Part shown: positions 1 through 8,325 of the stretch, piece after piece
Position numbering within the stretch: the first letter of the stretch is position 1
Layout: every line of letters begins with the position of its first letter
Assembly: GCA_021838585.1 (NCBI GenBank)
Contig: JAKCDE010000003.1
Coordinates: 1-64,000, forward strand
Direction of reading: 5' to 3'
Origin: Nitrospirota bacterium
GTDB lineage: Bacteria > Nitrospirota_A > Leptospirillia > Leptospirillales > Leptospirillaceae
DNA length: 64,000 nt
Position numbers and translations under genes: made by a program
The notes under the pieces: generated by a model
Told to the model about the DNA's origin: nothing
Databases searched by the model: none
Seen by the model: the letters and a program-made list of their open reading frames with translations, nothing else

Positions 1-324
1 GAACTCGGGCTCGATCTTGGGGTACTTGGGGCGATAGTCGGCCATGGGGATGATGCGGATATTGTTGGACTCGGCGCACCGGAGAACGGCATCGGCCACC
101 TTGCGCGTCTTCTCCGACCACTGCCAGAGGACGAGCGGACCGGGAAAGAAGGTCGGGACCTTTGCGGTCGCGAGCTTCCGGGCGGCGGTTTCGATGGCTT
201 CCTCCTCGGAAGCGGGCGTTCCCTCGATCAGGGCCCATCCAGGCTCGGGGGGAGGAACTCCCATGGAAATGGCGGCGGGGGGCAGAATTCCTTCCGGTCC
301 TGTCAGTACTTTATAGGTCGTCAC
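1..324 (-). CDS. CdhB/ACS-epsilon-like protein, N-terminal part (cut by window edge); probable epsilon subunit of a 2-oxoacid:ferredoxin oxidoreductase
   Basis: The first 108 codons are visible and the rest lies left of base 1. The start is GTG at 324-322, preceded by GAGGAG. The protein begins (V/M)TTYKVLTGPEG and contains KVPTFFPGPLVLW and ADYRPKYPKI, which are nearly identical blocks in the complete paralogue at 7468-8049. That family resembles the CO dehydrogenase/acetyl-CoA synthase epsilon subunit (CdhB). No CODH catalytic gene is in view, so a role as accessory (epsilon) subunit of a pyruvate or 2-oxoglutarate:ferredoxin oxidoreductase is the better inference; as I recall, such five-subunit operons in autotrophs begin with an E gene. 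A good promoter (386-415) precedes it, so it probably opens an operon running left out of the window. The paralogy is clear; the function is inferred. Confidence 0.75.
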   Translation of the reverse strand, partial: MTTYKVLTGPEGILPPAAISMGVPPPEPGWALIEGTPASEEEAIETAARKLATAKVPTFFPGPLVLWQWSEKTRKVADAVLRCAESNNIRIIPMADYRPKYPKIEPEF

Positions 325-385
325 AAAAACTCCTCTCTGTGATGCTGGGTCGCAATATCATAGCTTGGGTAAAATCGGTCTTGGG

Positions 386-415
386 ATCTTATCACGGTTT
401 CATTTTTTGGGTCAA
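386..415 (-). promoter_or_regulatory. Candidate sigma-70 promoter for the left-edge gene
   Basis: Read on the minus strand, TTGACC (415-410) is followed after 18 bases by TAAGAT (391-386). The start codon is at 324, giving a leader of about 55 bases. The -35 matches consensus at five of six positions and the -10 at four. Confidence 0.55.
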
Positions 416-453
416 TTCCAGGGTTTGGCGTTTTGACGTTTGGCCTCTCGGAC

Positions 454-479
454 CCGGCATCCCCGTGGGAGGATGCCGG
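454..479 (-). terminator. Hairpin directly after the dab operon
   Basis: A perfect 9-bp inverted repeat (CCGGCATCC 454-462, GGATGCCGG 471-479) with an 8-base loop lies 5 bases past the stop of the PII-like gene. There is no clear U-tract on the minus strand, so it may stabilise the transcript end or act with Rho rather than being a classical intrinsic terminator. Confidence 0.4.
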
Positions 480-483
480 AGCG

Positions 484-837
484 TCAGGATGGCTCCGCAT
501 CCGGGCTCCGGTGCACGAAGTGGTCCTGGCGGCTGACTCCCACGTCGGAGACGTACATGATCCCCGAGTAACGCTCGAACAGGGGCGTCAGACCCTCCAG
601 GATCAGCTCGACCTGCTCCTCCCTGACGACCGTCATCAGAAGGGCAAGGCTGCTTGTTTCATTGTAGATCAGGTTTCCTTCGTAGAAGCCGCTGTGGCCC
701 ATTCCCGAGACATTGGGAACAATGGTGTACCCCGTGACCCGGACCCGGGCCAGGAGGTCGCGAACGAAGGGCAACCGCTCCCCGCTCACGATGATGTCGA
801 CCTTCTTCATCGGATACAGCCGGGCTTTTTCCATCAT
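484..837 (-). CDS. PII-like signalling protein of the inorganic-carbon operon
   Basis: A 117-residue protein with a PII-type core: KKVDIIVSGERLPFVRDLL (strand and helix), a central glycine-rich segment with GMGHSGFYEG in the T-loop region, then LLMTVVREEQVELILEGL. PII-like proteins of this type are commonly encoded beside DabA/DabB and beside other bicarbonate transporters such as SbtA, and are thought to gate transport in response to nucleotides. The ATG at 837 overlaps the dabA stop as ATGA and has AAAGGA four bases upstream. A second ATG follows immediately (834), and MKKVDIIV at codon 10 is the usual family start but lacks a ribosome site. Which nucleotide it binds cannot be read from the sequence. 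Confidence 0.8.
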   Translation of the reverse strand: MMEKARLYPMKKVDIIVSGERLPFVRDLLARVRVTGYTIVPNVSGMGHSGFYEGNLIYNETSSLALLMTVVREEQVELILEGLTPLFERYSGIMYVSDVGVSRQDHFVHRSPDAEPS

Positions 838-3800
838 GAGATCCTTTCTGGGCTTGAGGTGTCGACCGGTTCAACGGCTGTCCAGGTCCCGGGATAGGCG
901 TACCGGTAAAACACCCGATCCCCGGGATCCGCCGCCACCAGCCTCACCCATTCGTTTCTGAAAAGCTTGCGGAGAACAGGATTGTTTTCAATGATGCGCT
1001 TCAGAACCTCCCGGGAGGACTCCACGAGAACAGACAAACGCACCGGTTCGTGAAAAAGACGGTCTCCGTCGCGAATCGTCTGCTGGGGAAGGCCGGGAAG
1101 AAGGTCGCTTTCGTTTCCCCACATGACCCCGAACTGTCCGGTGACATTGTGGTAGATCTTGTTTCCGCCCCCGAATCGGATCCCGTCAAGGGCCGAAAAG
1201 AAGTGTTCGGCGTTGATCCATTGACCGACCACCAGCGGACCGGTGAGGATCGCCTCGAGGTTCCTCCCCGACGGGTCGAGGGACGGATCGTAGGAATGGA
1301 GGAAGGCCCGTCCGGCAAAGTCGTAGGAGACGTTGGCCAGGGTCCGGGTCCCGACGATGAACCAGGAATTTCCGGAGAGGCCCCATTCGGGCCTCACCTC
1401 GCTGACATCGCAGCTCCTCTGAAAAAGAAGGGCCTCGCTTCTCCCCAGCTCCGCCTCTCCTGAAACACGGGGAAGTTCGCCCAGGCGCTCAAGCCCCGAG
1501 AGCCTTCCGGCCTCCTCGAGATCGCGCCAGAGTCTTTTGAGGTCCCTGCGGTGGGTCAGCGGCACCGATTCGAGATCGAAGAAGGTGACATGGTCGGTGA
1601 CGGTGTTGTGCTCTCCTGCCAGAAAATGAGTGTCGTAGGGGATGTCGACCCCCCGCTTCCGGAGAATGTCCCGGACCGCGGGGCTGTTGGCCATCTCGAC
1701 AAAGACGCGGGCGTTGGAAATTCCCCTGTTTCCCCCGCAGGCTCCGCAGTCGAGAGCCGATTCGTAGGGATTGTTCATGGATTCGGAGCCGTGGCCGCAA
1801 ACCAGGACGAGCCGGGAAAAGTTCCGGGTCATCCCGATCATCCGAAAGGCGTTTTCGATGTAAAAAGCCTGCTCCTCCGTCGAAAATCCCATGGTCATGA
1901 TCGTCTCGAGGAGGACCCGGGTTCTCCGGGTATTGATCAGGTAGAGGGTCCGGAGCTTCCGGAGCAGATCGGCCTCCTGGGCCAGATTGACCCCGAGCTC
2001 CTCCCGGGCCCGGATCCCGAGTCTTTCCAGGGAACGGGTCTCATCGAGGGCCTTCTGCCGGAGTTCCTCCACCGTTTCGGAGGAAAGGGAGCGGGTATGG
2101 GGCCCGAGAAGGTCGAGGCAGGCCTTCCGGATCCGGGCGTGCTGTTCGGCCTCGATCATGGCCAGGGCCTCGGGCTCGGTCACCTTCGCCACCGTCAGGG
2201 CCGTGGCGATCTCCGGGAAGAACCATTCCCGGACGACCTCCGTCGTCTTCTTGACCCAGGCCGGAAAAAAGCTTCGGCCAACAAAGGGGAAGAGATAGAA
2301 CCATCCGAGGGCTTCGACCAGAACATAGGGCGTGATGACATGGTCCTTGAGCTCGTGAAAAAGATGGACCAGGGAGCGAGCCTTCTGCTGGCGCTGAAAA
2401 TGGAGGTCGGCCCGTTCGAGCTCGTACGCCCTCGGAAGCTCTCGGACCCTGTGGCGGGGATTCAGAAGAACCGGGGCCTGGATCTGGCCAAAGGATTTCT
2501 GATAGGGCTGAAAGCGGAACGGCACCCCGAAAAATCCGGCCATCCCGTAGGTGGCGTACCCCCCCATGGATTCGACATGCCGCCGGAGGCGCTCGGAGCG
2601 GACATCGATGCAAAACAGGACCTGGGCCGTGGGACGGACCCCTTCGGCGGGAGAAGACTCCCCGCTGGCCTCTCGCCAGGGACGGACCTTCAGGAGGAGA
2701 TCCCGTTCGAGCCGGAACTCGAGGGCCTGCTGCCATATCTCCTGCCGGCGGCTCCGATCGAAGGTATCAAGGTGATTTTCGAGCAGGATCCAGGCCTCGG
2801 GGTCGAGGGCCGAGACCTCATCCGCTGAGAGTCCCAGGCACTGGGCCACATGGAAGATTCGGCCCGACCGGCTTCGTTCCCCCCCTTCCGCCCGAAGGGA
2901 GTCGACCCACTCCTTCTTCAGTCGGGAAAGCTCCCCCCAGAGGGGATCTCCGGGCGGAGGGAGCTTCCCTCCGAAGCGGCCGAGGAGCGCCTGCCAGGCG
3001 GGAGGGGTTCCGTACCGGCGGAGAAAGTGGCGGGCGGAGATCTCCTCATGGTGCGCATCGATCCACTCCCGGGCGGCAGACAAGGTCCCCGGGATCCCGA
3101 GCTTCGTCCGGCAGACATGGTCGACCACCGCCTGTTCCAGAAAGATCCGGACCGCCAGGACCATGACGATATCGACCGGATGAGCCTGGGTCCAGGGGTC
3201 ATCGCTCCTCCCGGAGCGCCACTTGACGTACCCCAGCCATCCCGGCAGCGCGACCACGTGGCGTTCGAGATAGTCCGTGAGCCCTTCGCGGGGGATCCCC
3301 ATCGCATTGATGGATGCGATCAGGGTGTCCTCCGGATTCTCGGGAAGGGAGGCCAGGTCTTCGTAGGCTTCCGAGAGCCCCCAGTAAAGGATCTCCCGGT
3401 CGTGGACCGCCATGGAGCGCCAGGAACGGTAGAAGCCCCGTTCGCGGTGGGGAAGATTCCAGGCCGAGACCCCCTCGTCGAGAAAGGCGGACAGCCACTT
3501 GATGAGAAGGTGGTCGATCCTGGGCCCCCACCGGCCCTCCTCGAAGTCGTCGATCCATTCCAGGAGAGTCAGGGAAGGTCCCGGCCGGGGAATGAATTCC
3601 AGCGCGGGGTCCGACCAGGAGGCCCCCGGAAGCGTCTCGCGAACGACCTTCCGGCAGGACTCCCAGAGTTTTTTGAGCACAACCTCCTCGGGATCGCCTG
3701 TTTTTTCACCGGCGATGCGGAGGGCGTGGAGCCTCCGGACTTCGGGAGAGAGATCCCTGCGCAAACGGAAGAAGGCCGGGCGCCCTTCCATGATCAGGGG

Positions 3801-4211
3801 ATCGGCCGGGGTCGGAGGGTCCCACTCATGAATGAAGTGCAGGAGGACAAGATCGACCAGTCTTCGGGTCTCTCCTCCGGCACAGAGCCCTATCTTCTTT
3901 CCAAGCCCCGGATTCCGTTCGATGAGGACGGCCTCGAGATCACCGGCTCCCAACCGTCCGCGGTCGAGCAGATCTTTCCAGTCGCCGACAGAAAAGACCT
4001 CCCGACTTCCGAACAGTTGGGCGGCCTTGCGGACGGCCTCGAAAAAGGGGAGCTCCTCCAGCTCGTGAAGGGGGTTGTGATGGATGAAATTTGTCATCCG
4101 GTAGACGAAGGAGAGAGACTCTCCCGCCAGCTCCACATGCGAGCGCAGGCCAATCCGCTGCCCGTCGGTCACCCCCGACAGGTCCCATTTCCGGGAATTC
4201 GTCCCCTCCAT
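834..4211 (-). CDS. dabA: DabA, zinc-binding subunit of a DAB-type inorganic-carbon uptake complex (DUF2309/UPF0753)
   Basis: A 1125-residue protein. DabA has a beta-carbonic-anhydrase-like site and is proposed to convert CO2 to bicarbonate vectorially in the cytoplasm, driven by its membrane partner DabB. All four family zinc-site residues are present: Cys534 and Asp536 (LFCIDVRSE), His807 (CGHGSE) and Cys822 (DCGACGG). The His-to-Cys spacing of 15 and Cys-to-Asp spacing of 2 match, from memory, characterised DabA2 (C351, D353, H524, C539). Compared with that 830-residue protein there are about 180 extra residues before the site and about 100 more between its two halves. The ATG at 4211 follows GGAGGTAGGAG. 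It lies 3 bases after the NuoM-like gene and overlaps the PII-like gene. Confidence 0.92.
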   Translation of the reverse strand: MEGTNSRKWDLSGVTDGQRIGLRSHVELAGESLSFVYRMTNFIHHNPLHELEELPFFEAVRKAAQLFGSREVFSVGDWKDLLDRGRLGAGDLEAVLIERNPGLGKKIGLCAGGETRRLVDLVLLHFIHEWDPPTPADPLIMEGRPAFFRLRRDLSPEVRRLHALRIAGEKTGDPEEVVLKKLWESCRKVVRETLPGASWSDPALEFIPRPGPSLTLLEWIDDFEEGRWGPRIDHLLIKWLSAFLDEGVSAWNLPHRERGFYRSWRSMAVHDREILYWGLSEAYEDLASLPENPEDTLIASINAMGIPREGLTDYLERHVVALPGWLGYVKWRSGRSDDPWTQAHPVDIVMVLAVRIFLEQAVVDHVCRTKLGIPGTLSAAREWIDAHHEEISARHFLRRYGTPPAWQALLGRFGGKLPPPGDPLWGELSRLKKEWVDSLRAEGGERSRSGRIFHVAQCLGLSADEVSALDPEAWILLENHLDTFDRSRRQEIWQQALEFRLERDLLLKVRPWREASGESSPAEGVRPTAQVLFCIDVRSERLRRHVESMGGYATYGMAGFFGVPFRFQPYQKSFGQIQAPVLLNPRHRVRELPRAYELERADLHFQRQQKARSLVHLFHELKDHVITPYVLVEALGWFYLFPFVGRSFFPAWVKKTTEVVREWFFPEIATALTVAKVTEPEALAMIEAEQHARIRKACLDLLGPHTRSLSSETVEELRQKALDETRSLERLGIRAREELGVNLAQEADLLRKLRTLYLINTRRTRVLLETIMTMGFSTEEQAFYIENAFRMIGMTRNFSRLVLVCGHGSESMNNPYESALDCGACGGNRGISNARVFVEMANSPAVRDILRKRGVDIPYDTHFLAGEHNTVTDHVTFFDLESVPLTHRRDLKRLWRDLEEAGRLSGLERLGELPRVSGEAELGRSEALLFQRSCDVSEVRPEWGLSGNSWFIVGTRTLANVSYDFAGRAFLHSYDPSLDPSGRNLEAILTGPLVVGQWINAEHFFSALDGIRFGGGNKIYHNVTGQFGVMWGNESDLLPGLPQQTIRDGDRLFHEPVRLSVLVESSREVLKRIIENNPVLRKLFRNEWVRLVAADPGDRVFYRYAYPGTWTAVEPVDTSSPERIS

Positions 4212-4214
4212 CTC

Positions 4215-5531
4215 CTACCTCCCTCCCAAAAGGCCGAAGGTGACCAGGATGTCCGCCCCCAAAAGGGAGACCGATGCCAGGCCAAGGGCCCACCCCTCGG
4301 CGGGGCGGATCTCGGAGGCCAGAACCTGGTCCGATGGGGAAAGACGCTGGACCGGTTCTCCGGAAAACAGGGTCCGGGTGCGCCCCAGAACAAGAACAAA
4401 GGCGAGGAAGATCCCCCCCGCGGACAGCAGGGACAGGGAGAAGAAGTCCTCCGACAGCGCCTGCAGGAGACTCCATTCTCCCAGGAACCCCCCCACGATC
4501 GGGAGACTCATTCCCTGAAAAGCCCCGAACAGGAACGCCAGGCGAAGCGGCTCGACCGCCGTCCCCTGGCCCGCCAGCCCCTGGAAGGTCCGGGTCCGGA
4601 ATCTCTGGGCGAGAAAGGAGAGGGACAGCCCGGAAAGGGCCGTCGCCAGCGGAAGAATCGTCGCCAGGGAGAGGGCGCCCTCCCGGCCCTCCGGTCGGAA
4701 TGTCAGGAGACCCGCCAGGAGGAATCCCGTTCCGGCCGCCGTCAGCCCGTCCGCCATTTCCTCGACGAACAGGGCAATCTTCGCATAGAGAAGTCCGGAG
4801 AATCCCACCAGGATGCCAAAAACGACCGCTGCAACGGAGTGCGAATGGCTTTCCTCCGGAAGCCCCCGAAAAACATGGAAGGCCAGCAGAGGGGGCAGAC
4901 AGACAAAGAGAAGCTGGTCCGCCCTCAGGAATCCGGGCGAGAGGACCTTCTCCGTGCGGCGGGGAAAGGGGGCCGGGAGAAGAAAAACCACTCCCAGGAG
5001 GAGCATCGGGAGAAGAAGGACCGGAGGAATCCGGGCGGGAACGACCCAGAGAGCTCCGAGGGTGAGGACAGCGCCTCCCAGACGGAGGGGAAAGAAGCGC
5101 AGGTAGGCCCCCGGATAGGCTCCCCCCAGAATGAGGGCCGAGAGAAGGAGCGCCAGGGACAGAAGAGCCCCGCCGGCCTCGATTCGCCCTGCCCCCTCCT
5201 GGAGAAAGACGCCCGTCCCCAGGGAGAGGAGGACCGGAAGAAGAATCGGGGCGGGAGAGCGCCGCTCTTCCTCGGGGAGGACCGGAAGGTAAGCCAGGAA
5301 GGCCGCAGTCAGAGCCAGCGACAGAAGGAGCCCTTCCCTTGGAAGCGTCCGGCACGAACCGCACCCCCCCGGAAAGATCAGGACAAAGAGAAGGGCAAGG
5401 GCGAAGAGAATGACCGGCAGAAGACCCCAGACGGTTCCTTTTCCCTTATTTGCGGCCAGGGCGCGCGAGGCCGGAAAGAGGAGCGGAAGAAGAAGGAGGA
5501 CCAGGAGCGGAAAAGGGAGCCCCAACACCAT
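4215..5531 (-). CDS. NuoM/MrpD-like polytopic membrane protein, extra subunit of the dab operon
   Basis: A 438-residue, very hydrophobic protein with roughly 12 predicted membrane spans. Its second half carries diverged proton-antiporter landmarks: a histidine-led segment (HSHSVAAVVFGILVGFSG) and GMSLPIVGGFLGEW, which resembles the GLPxxxGFxGE stretch of NuoL/M/N. Two-gene dab operons encode only dabB and dabA, so this is probably a third, degenerate antiporter-like subunit that extends the proton-coupled module. The start is fixed by a TGATG overlap: the dabB stop occupies 5533-5531 and this ATG 5531-5529, implying translational coupling. Residues before this ATG in the same frame are antisense-like noise. 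Membership of the Proton_antipo_M family is inferred from pattern, not demonstrated. Confidence 0.7.
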   Translation of the reverse strand: MVLGLPFPLLVLLLLPLLFPASRALAANKGKGTVWGLLPVILFALALLFVLIFPGGCGSCRTLPREGLLLSLALTAAFLAYLPVLPEEERRSPAPILLPVLLSLGTGVFLQEGAGRIEAGGALLSLALLLSALILGGAYPGAYLRFFPLRLGGAVLTLGALWVVPARIPPVLLLPMLLLGVVFLLPAPFPRRTEKVLSPGFLRADQLLFVCLPPLLAFHVFRGLPEESHSHSVAAVVFGILVGFSGLLYAKIALFVEEMADGLTAAGTGFLLAGLLTFRPEGREGALSLATILPLATALSGLSLSFLAQRFRTRTFQGLAGQGTAVEPLRLAFLFGAFQGMSLPIVGGFLGEWSLLQALSEDFFSLSLLSAGGIFLAFVLVLGRTRTLFSGEPVQRLSPSDQVLASEIRPAEGWALGLASVSLLGADILVTFGLLGGR

Positions 5532-7237
5532 CACGCCTCCCCTCGTCCCGGAAGGAGTCCCCGAAGCCGGCTGACCATGCGGTCGAGAGGATCGAGAAGG
5601 CGGTGGAGGATAAAGAATTCCAGCGTCCCTCGGTTCAGGAAGAACAGGTAAAGGGCCTCCTGGCGGGAAAGGACCCAGGCCGGGAGAACCACCGCCCCCC
5701 GAAGTCCCCGGAGGAGGGCGACGCCCCAACCGGCGACGATCAAGGCGGTGATAAGAAGAACGATGGGCGTAAACAGCACCCATCCGACCCCTCCCGAGGC
5801 GAAGAAGAGGGCCCGGGTCCCCGGATCGGGATAGAGAAAGAGGTTGAAGAGATGGGCCGCCTTGATGTAAACGAACACAAAGACCACCAGGAAGGCCGTC
5901 CAGGGAATCGCGGCGGCAAAGGAGTCGAAGAGGCGCGCCCGGGTGAGGCTGATCGCCACCTGCGACACGGTGACCCAGCTGAAGAAGAGGAAGACGACCG
6001 TCCCCTCCTCCCGGGAGAGGTGGATTCCCGCCAGCTGGTGGGCTCCGAGCAGGATGACCAGGGGAAGAACGAGCGTCACGAAGGCGACCGGAAGGATCCG
6101 GGAGAGACGGAAGGCCTCCGGAGTCCGGGGTTCGGTGGCGGTCCTCTTGGGAAGGCCGGGCTCCTGGCGGGCGATATGGATCCCCATGCCCGATTCGAGG
6201 AAGAGGGTCGCCTTGAAAATCCCGTGGGCGATCAGATGGAAGACGGCCAGGGAAAAGGCTCCGAGGCCGCACTCCATGGTCATGTACCCCATCTGGCCCA
6301 TCGTCGAGAAGCCGAGCTTCCGTTTCACGTCGCTCTGGGTCAACATGGTCGAGGATCCGAAGAGGGCCGTGACGAAACCCATGAAAAAGACGACATGCAT
6401 CGTCAGGGGCGCATGGGAAAAGAGAACCGAGGTCCGGTTCATCAGATACCCCCCCACATTGACGATCCCGGCATGCATGAGGGCGGAGACGGGGGTCGGC
6501 GTTTCCATGGTGTCGGGAAGCCAGACATGGAGGGGGAACTGGGCCGACTTGGCCATGCACCCGACAAAGAGGCAGAGTGTCATGGCCACGAGAGAGCCCT
6601 GGGAGACGACCTCCGGAGAATTTTTCAAAAGGGCGGCCATGCGACCAATGTCCAGGGTGTGGAAAAGGTGCTCCGCCAGGAGAAGTCCTGCCAGGAAAAA
6701 GGCATCTCCGAGCCTGTGGATGATGAAGGTCTTGTGGGCGGCCTCAACGGACTGAGGGCGAAACCGGTTGTGGGACATCAGGAGGGAGAGTCCGAGGCTC
6801 ATGAGTTGCCAGAAGAGGAAGATCAGCAGGAGGTTCCGGCTGGTCACGAGCAGAAGGAGAATCCCCGTCTCCACGCCGATCAGCGCGAAAAATCGTTCAT
6901 AGTTTGCCTCTCCCAGGAGGTATCGAAGGGAGTAGGTCTGCACCACCGTGCTGACCCCGGTGATCAGAAGGACCATGATCGCAGAAAGCCGGTCCACCCC
7001 CCAGAGCGGAGGAGCGGAAAGTCCCGGGAGGGAAACGGGGAGCGCGAGAATCACAGGCCCCGAAGACACAACCCGCACGAGGAACCAGAGACCCAGAAGA
7101 AAGGCCGCGGCGGTCGGAAGGAGCGACAGAAAGGCACGACGCGGAGATCGACCAGGGAAGAGCCATTCGGCAAGGAAGAGGCCGCCTCCACCCAGAAGAG
7201 GCAACCCGGGTAGAAGCATGGCGAGTCCGCTTTGCAA
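5531..7237 (-). CDS. dabB: DabB, NuoL-like proton-conducting membrane subunit of the DAB complex
   Basis: A 568-residue polytopic protein of the NuoL/MrpA-D family. Hallmarks are TYSLRYLLGEANYERFFALIGVETG, PLHVWLPDTMETPTPVSALMHAG (the conserved lysine-free H/P-rich helix of NuoL proteins), QSDVKRKLGFSTMGQMGYM and HLIAHGIFKATLFL. In DAB systems this subunit is thought to couple ion flow to DabA. I place the start at TTG 7237, because GGAG sits 8 bases upstream of it. An ATG at 7267 lacks a ribosome site, and an ATG at 7219 is also possible. It is the first gene of dabB - NuoM-like - dabA - PII, whose members overlap or nearly abut. Complex I genes are absent nearby, which supports a DAB rather than respiratory role. 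Confidence 0.88.
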   Translation of the reverse strand: MQSGLAMLLPGLPLLGGGGLFLAEWLFPGRSPRRAFLSLLPTAAAFLLGLWFLVRVVSSGPVILALPVSLPGLSAPPLWGVDRLSAIMVLLITGVSTVVQTYSLRYLLGEANYERFFALIGVETGILLLLVTSRNLLLIFLFWQLMSLGLSLLMSHNRFRPQSVEAAHKTFIIHRLGDAFFLAGLLLAEHLFHTLDIGRMAALLKNSPEVVSQGSLVAMTLCLFVGCMAKSAQFPLHVWLPDTMETPTPVSALMHAGIVNVGGYLMNRTSVLFSHAPLTMHVVFFMGFVTALFGSSTMLTQSDVKRKLGFSTMGQMGYMTMECGLGAFSLAVFHLIAHGIFKATLFLESGMGIHIARQEPGLPKRTATEPRTPEAFRLSRILPVAFVTLVLPLVILLGAHQLAGIHLSREEGTVVFLFFSWVTVSQVAISLTRARLFDSFAAAIPWTAFLVVFVFVYIKAAHLFNLFLYPDPGTRALFFASGGVGWVLFTPIVLLITALIVAGWGVALLRGLRGAVVLPAWVLSRQEALYLFFLNRGTLEFFILHRLLDPLDRMVSRLRGLLPGRGEA

Positions 7238-7260
7238 GGTGTCTACTCCTTCATTCCCGG

Positions 7261-7289
7261 AACACAAAAACGACCGGAAGTCCTATCAA
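7261..7289 (-). promoter_or_regulatory. Weak candidate promoter of the dab operon
   Basis: On the minus strand TTGATA (7289-7284) is followed after 17 bases by TGTGTT (7266-7261), 24 bases before the proposed TTG start of dabB. The -35 is good (5/6) but the -10 is poor (3/6). Confidence 0.3.
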
Positions 7290-7412
7290 GGGAACTGCGC
7301 CTTCCCAGTCGATTCAGCTTTCCGCGAAGGCAGGGTCACAAATAACGATGTCTGAGGAGATATGACACAATTGAAGGGAAAGCTGACGCGGGGGTGGACG
7401 CCATGGAACGCG

Positions 7413-7445
7413 AGGCGGGGGAGGACAGGGTGTTCCTCCCCGCCT
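7413..7445 (-). terminator. GC-rich hairpin after the CdhB-like gene
   Basis: AGGCGGGGGAGG (7413-7424) pairs with CCTCCCCGCCT (7435-7445), with one bulged G, about 20 bases past the stop of the 7468-8049 gene. No U-tract follows on the minus strand. It probably separates that gene from the dab operon. Confidence 0.4.
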
Positions 7446-7467
7446 CCCGGACGCCGGAAATCAGAAT

Positions 7468-8049
7468 TCAGAATCCCCGAGAGTTCGACTTCATTTTCTT
7501 CAAAGACTCCGCAAGCTTCATGAAGGTTTCAGGGGAGGTGTCCCTGACCGACAGGTTGGCGTCTTCATGGCCGGACATGGAGCAATAGGCCAGGGTGTAA
7601 CAGTCGGTTCCACCCCGGATGATCTTGAGCGCCAGGTTGGCCTGATGGCAATGAACCCCCACGAAGAGGCAGGCGTCGATCTTGTTGTGCCAGATGGTCA
7701 GATTCGGATGGTTCGGGTTGATCTCCGTCTCTGGGTCGATCTTCGGATATTTTGGCCGGTAGTCGGACATGGGAATGATCCGGACGCCTCCCTCGACCGC
7801 CGCCTTCTTGATGGCCGCCGCCATGAGGGCTGACTTCTCGTTCCATTTCCAGAGGACCAGGGGTCCGGGGAAAAAGGTGGGAACCTTGGCCTTGGCGAGC
7901 ACTCGGGCGCTTGCCTCGATCGCCTCGTCCTGAGGAACGAGCCTGCCTTCGATATGGCCCTCTCCTGGTTCGGGGAGAACGATCCCCATCATGGCTGCCG
8001 CCGGCGGCAGGAAGGCTTCGGGACCCGGCTTCACGCTGTAGTTTGACAC
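7468..8049 (-). CDS. CdhB/ACS-epsilon-like protein (paralogue of the left-edge gene)
   Basis: A 193-residue protein: MSNYSVKPGPEAFLPPAAAMMG, then KVPTFFPGPLVLWKW, MSDYRPKYPKIDPETEINP and VGVHCHQANLALKIIRGGTDCYTLAYC. It resembles the epsilon subunit of CO dehydrogenase/acetyl-CoA synthase, a family with a nucleotide-binding-like fold. It has the whole family length, with His and Cys clusters in the C-terminal half. It likely serves as an accessory subunit to a 2-oxoacid:ferredoxin oxidoreductase (porABGD lies at 43.6-46.7 kb without an adjacent copy), but this is inference. The GTG start at 8049 has GGGGAG five bases upstream. Its 231-bp separation from dabB and the intervening hairpin suggest a separate transcript. 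Confidence 0.75.
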   Translation of the reverse strand: MSNYSVKPGPEAFLPPAAAMMGIVLPEPGEGHIEGRLVPQDEAIEASARVLAKAKVPTFFPGPLVLWKWNEKSALMAAAIKKAAVEGGVRIIPMSDYRPKYPKIDPETEINPNHPNLTIWHNKIDACLFVGVHCHQANLALKIIRGGTDCYTLAYCSMSGHEDANLSVRDTSPETFMKLAESLKKMKSNSRGF

Positions 8050-8325
8050 GTAGACTCCCCTTCATTCAGTTGTACGGGAGAGGACAGTCCTCACCCTTCT
8101 ATACATTTTGCACCTGAGACCATGGATTATGTCCATGCCGGCCATCAAAAGAGAGAACTTGTTGGAAGTTCCATTTTACGGGCAGTGATCCGGATCGTCA
8201 AGAACCCCATGACCTTCGGGTTTCCCAGCATACAGGGCGTCCTCCCTCAAGAAACCCGGGGCGCCGGAAGAGACCGGGAGCGGATTGACGGATCCGGCGA
8301 GGTCGGCCCGGCGAATTCATCCGCA

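Noticed and set aside
2850..5651. Long plus-strand frame (933 codons) opposite dabA and the NuoM-like gene
   Set aside because: Low-complexity Gly/Arg/Pro/Glu-rich translation without domains, antisense to conserved genes; an effect of GC-rich third positions.
4215..7237. The NuoL/NuoM-like genes as part of respiratory complex I or an Mrp antiporter
   Set aside because: No other nuo or mrp genes are present; linkage to dabA and a PII-like gene fits a DAB system.
1..8049. CdhB-like genes as evidence for a Wood-Ljungdahl CO dehydrogenase/acetyl-CoA synthase
   Set aside because: No CODH, ACS or corrinoid genes are in the window; the por operon makes an accessory role to ferredoxin oxidoreductases more likely.
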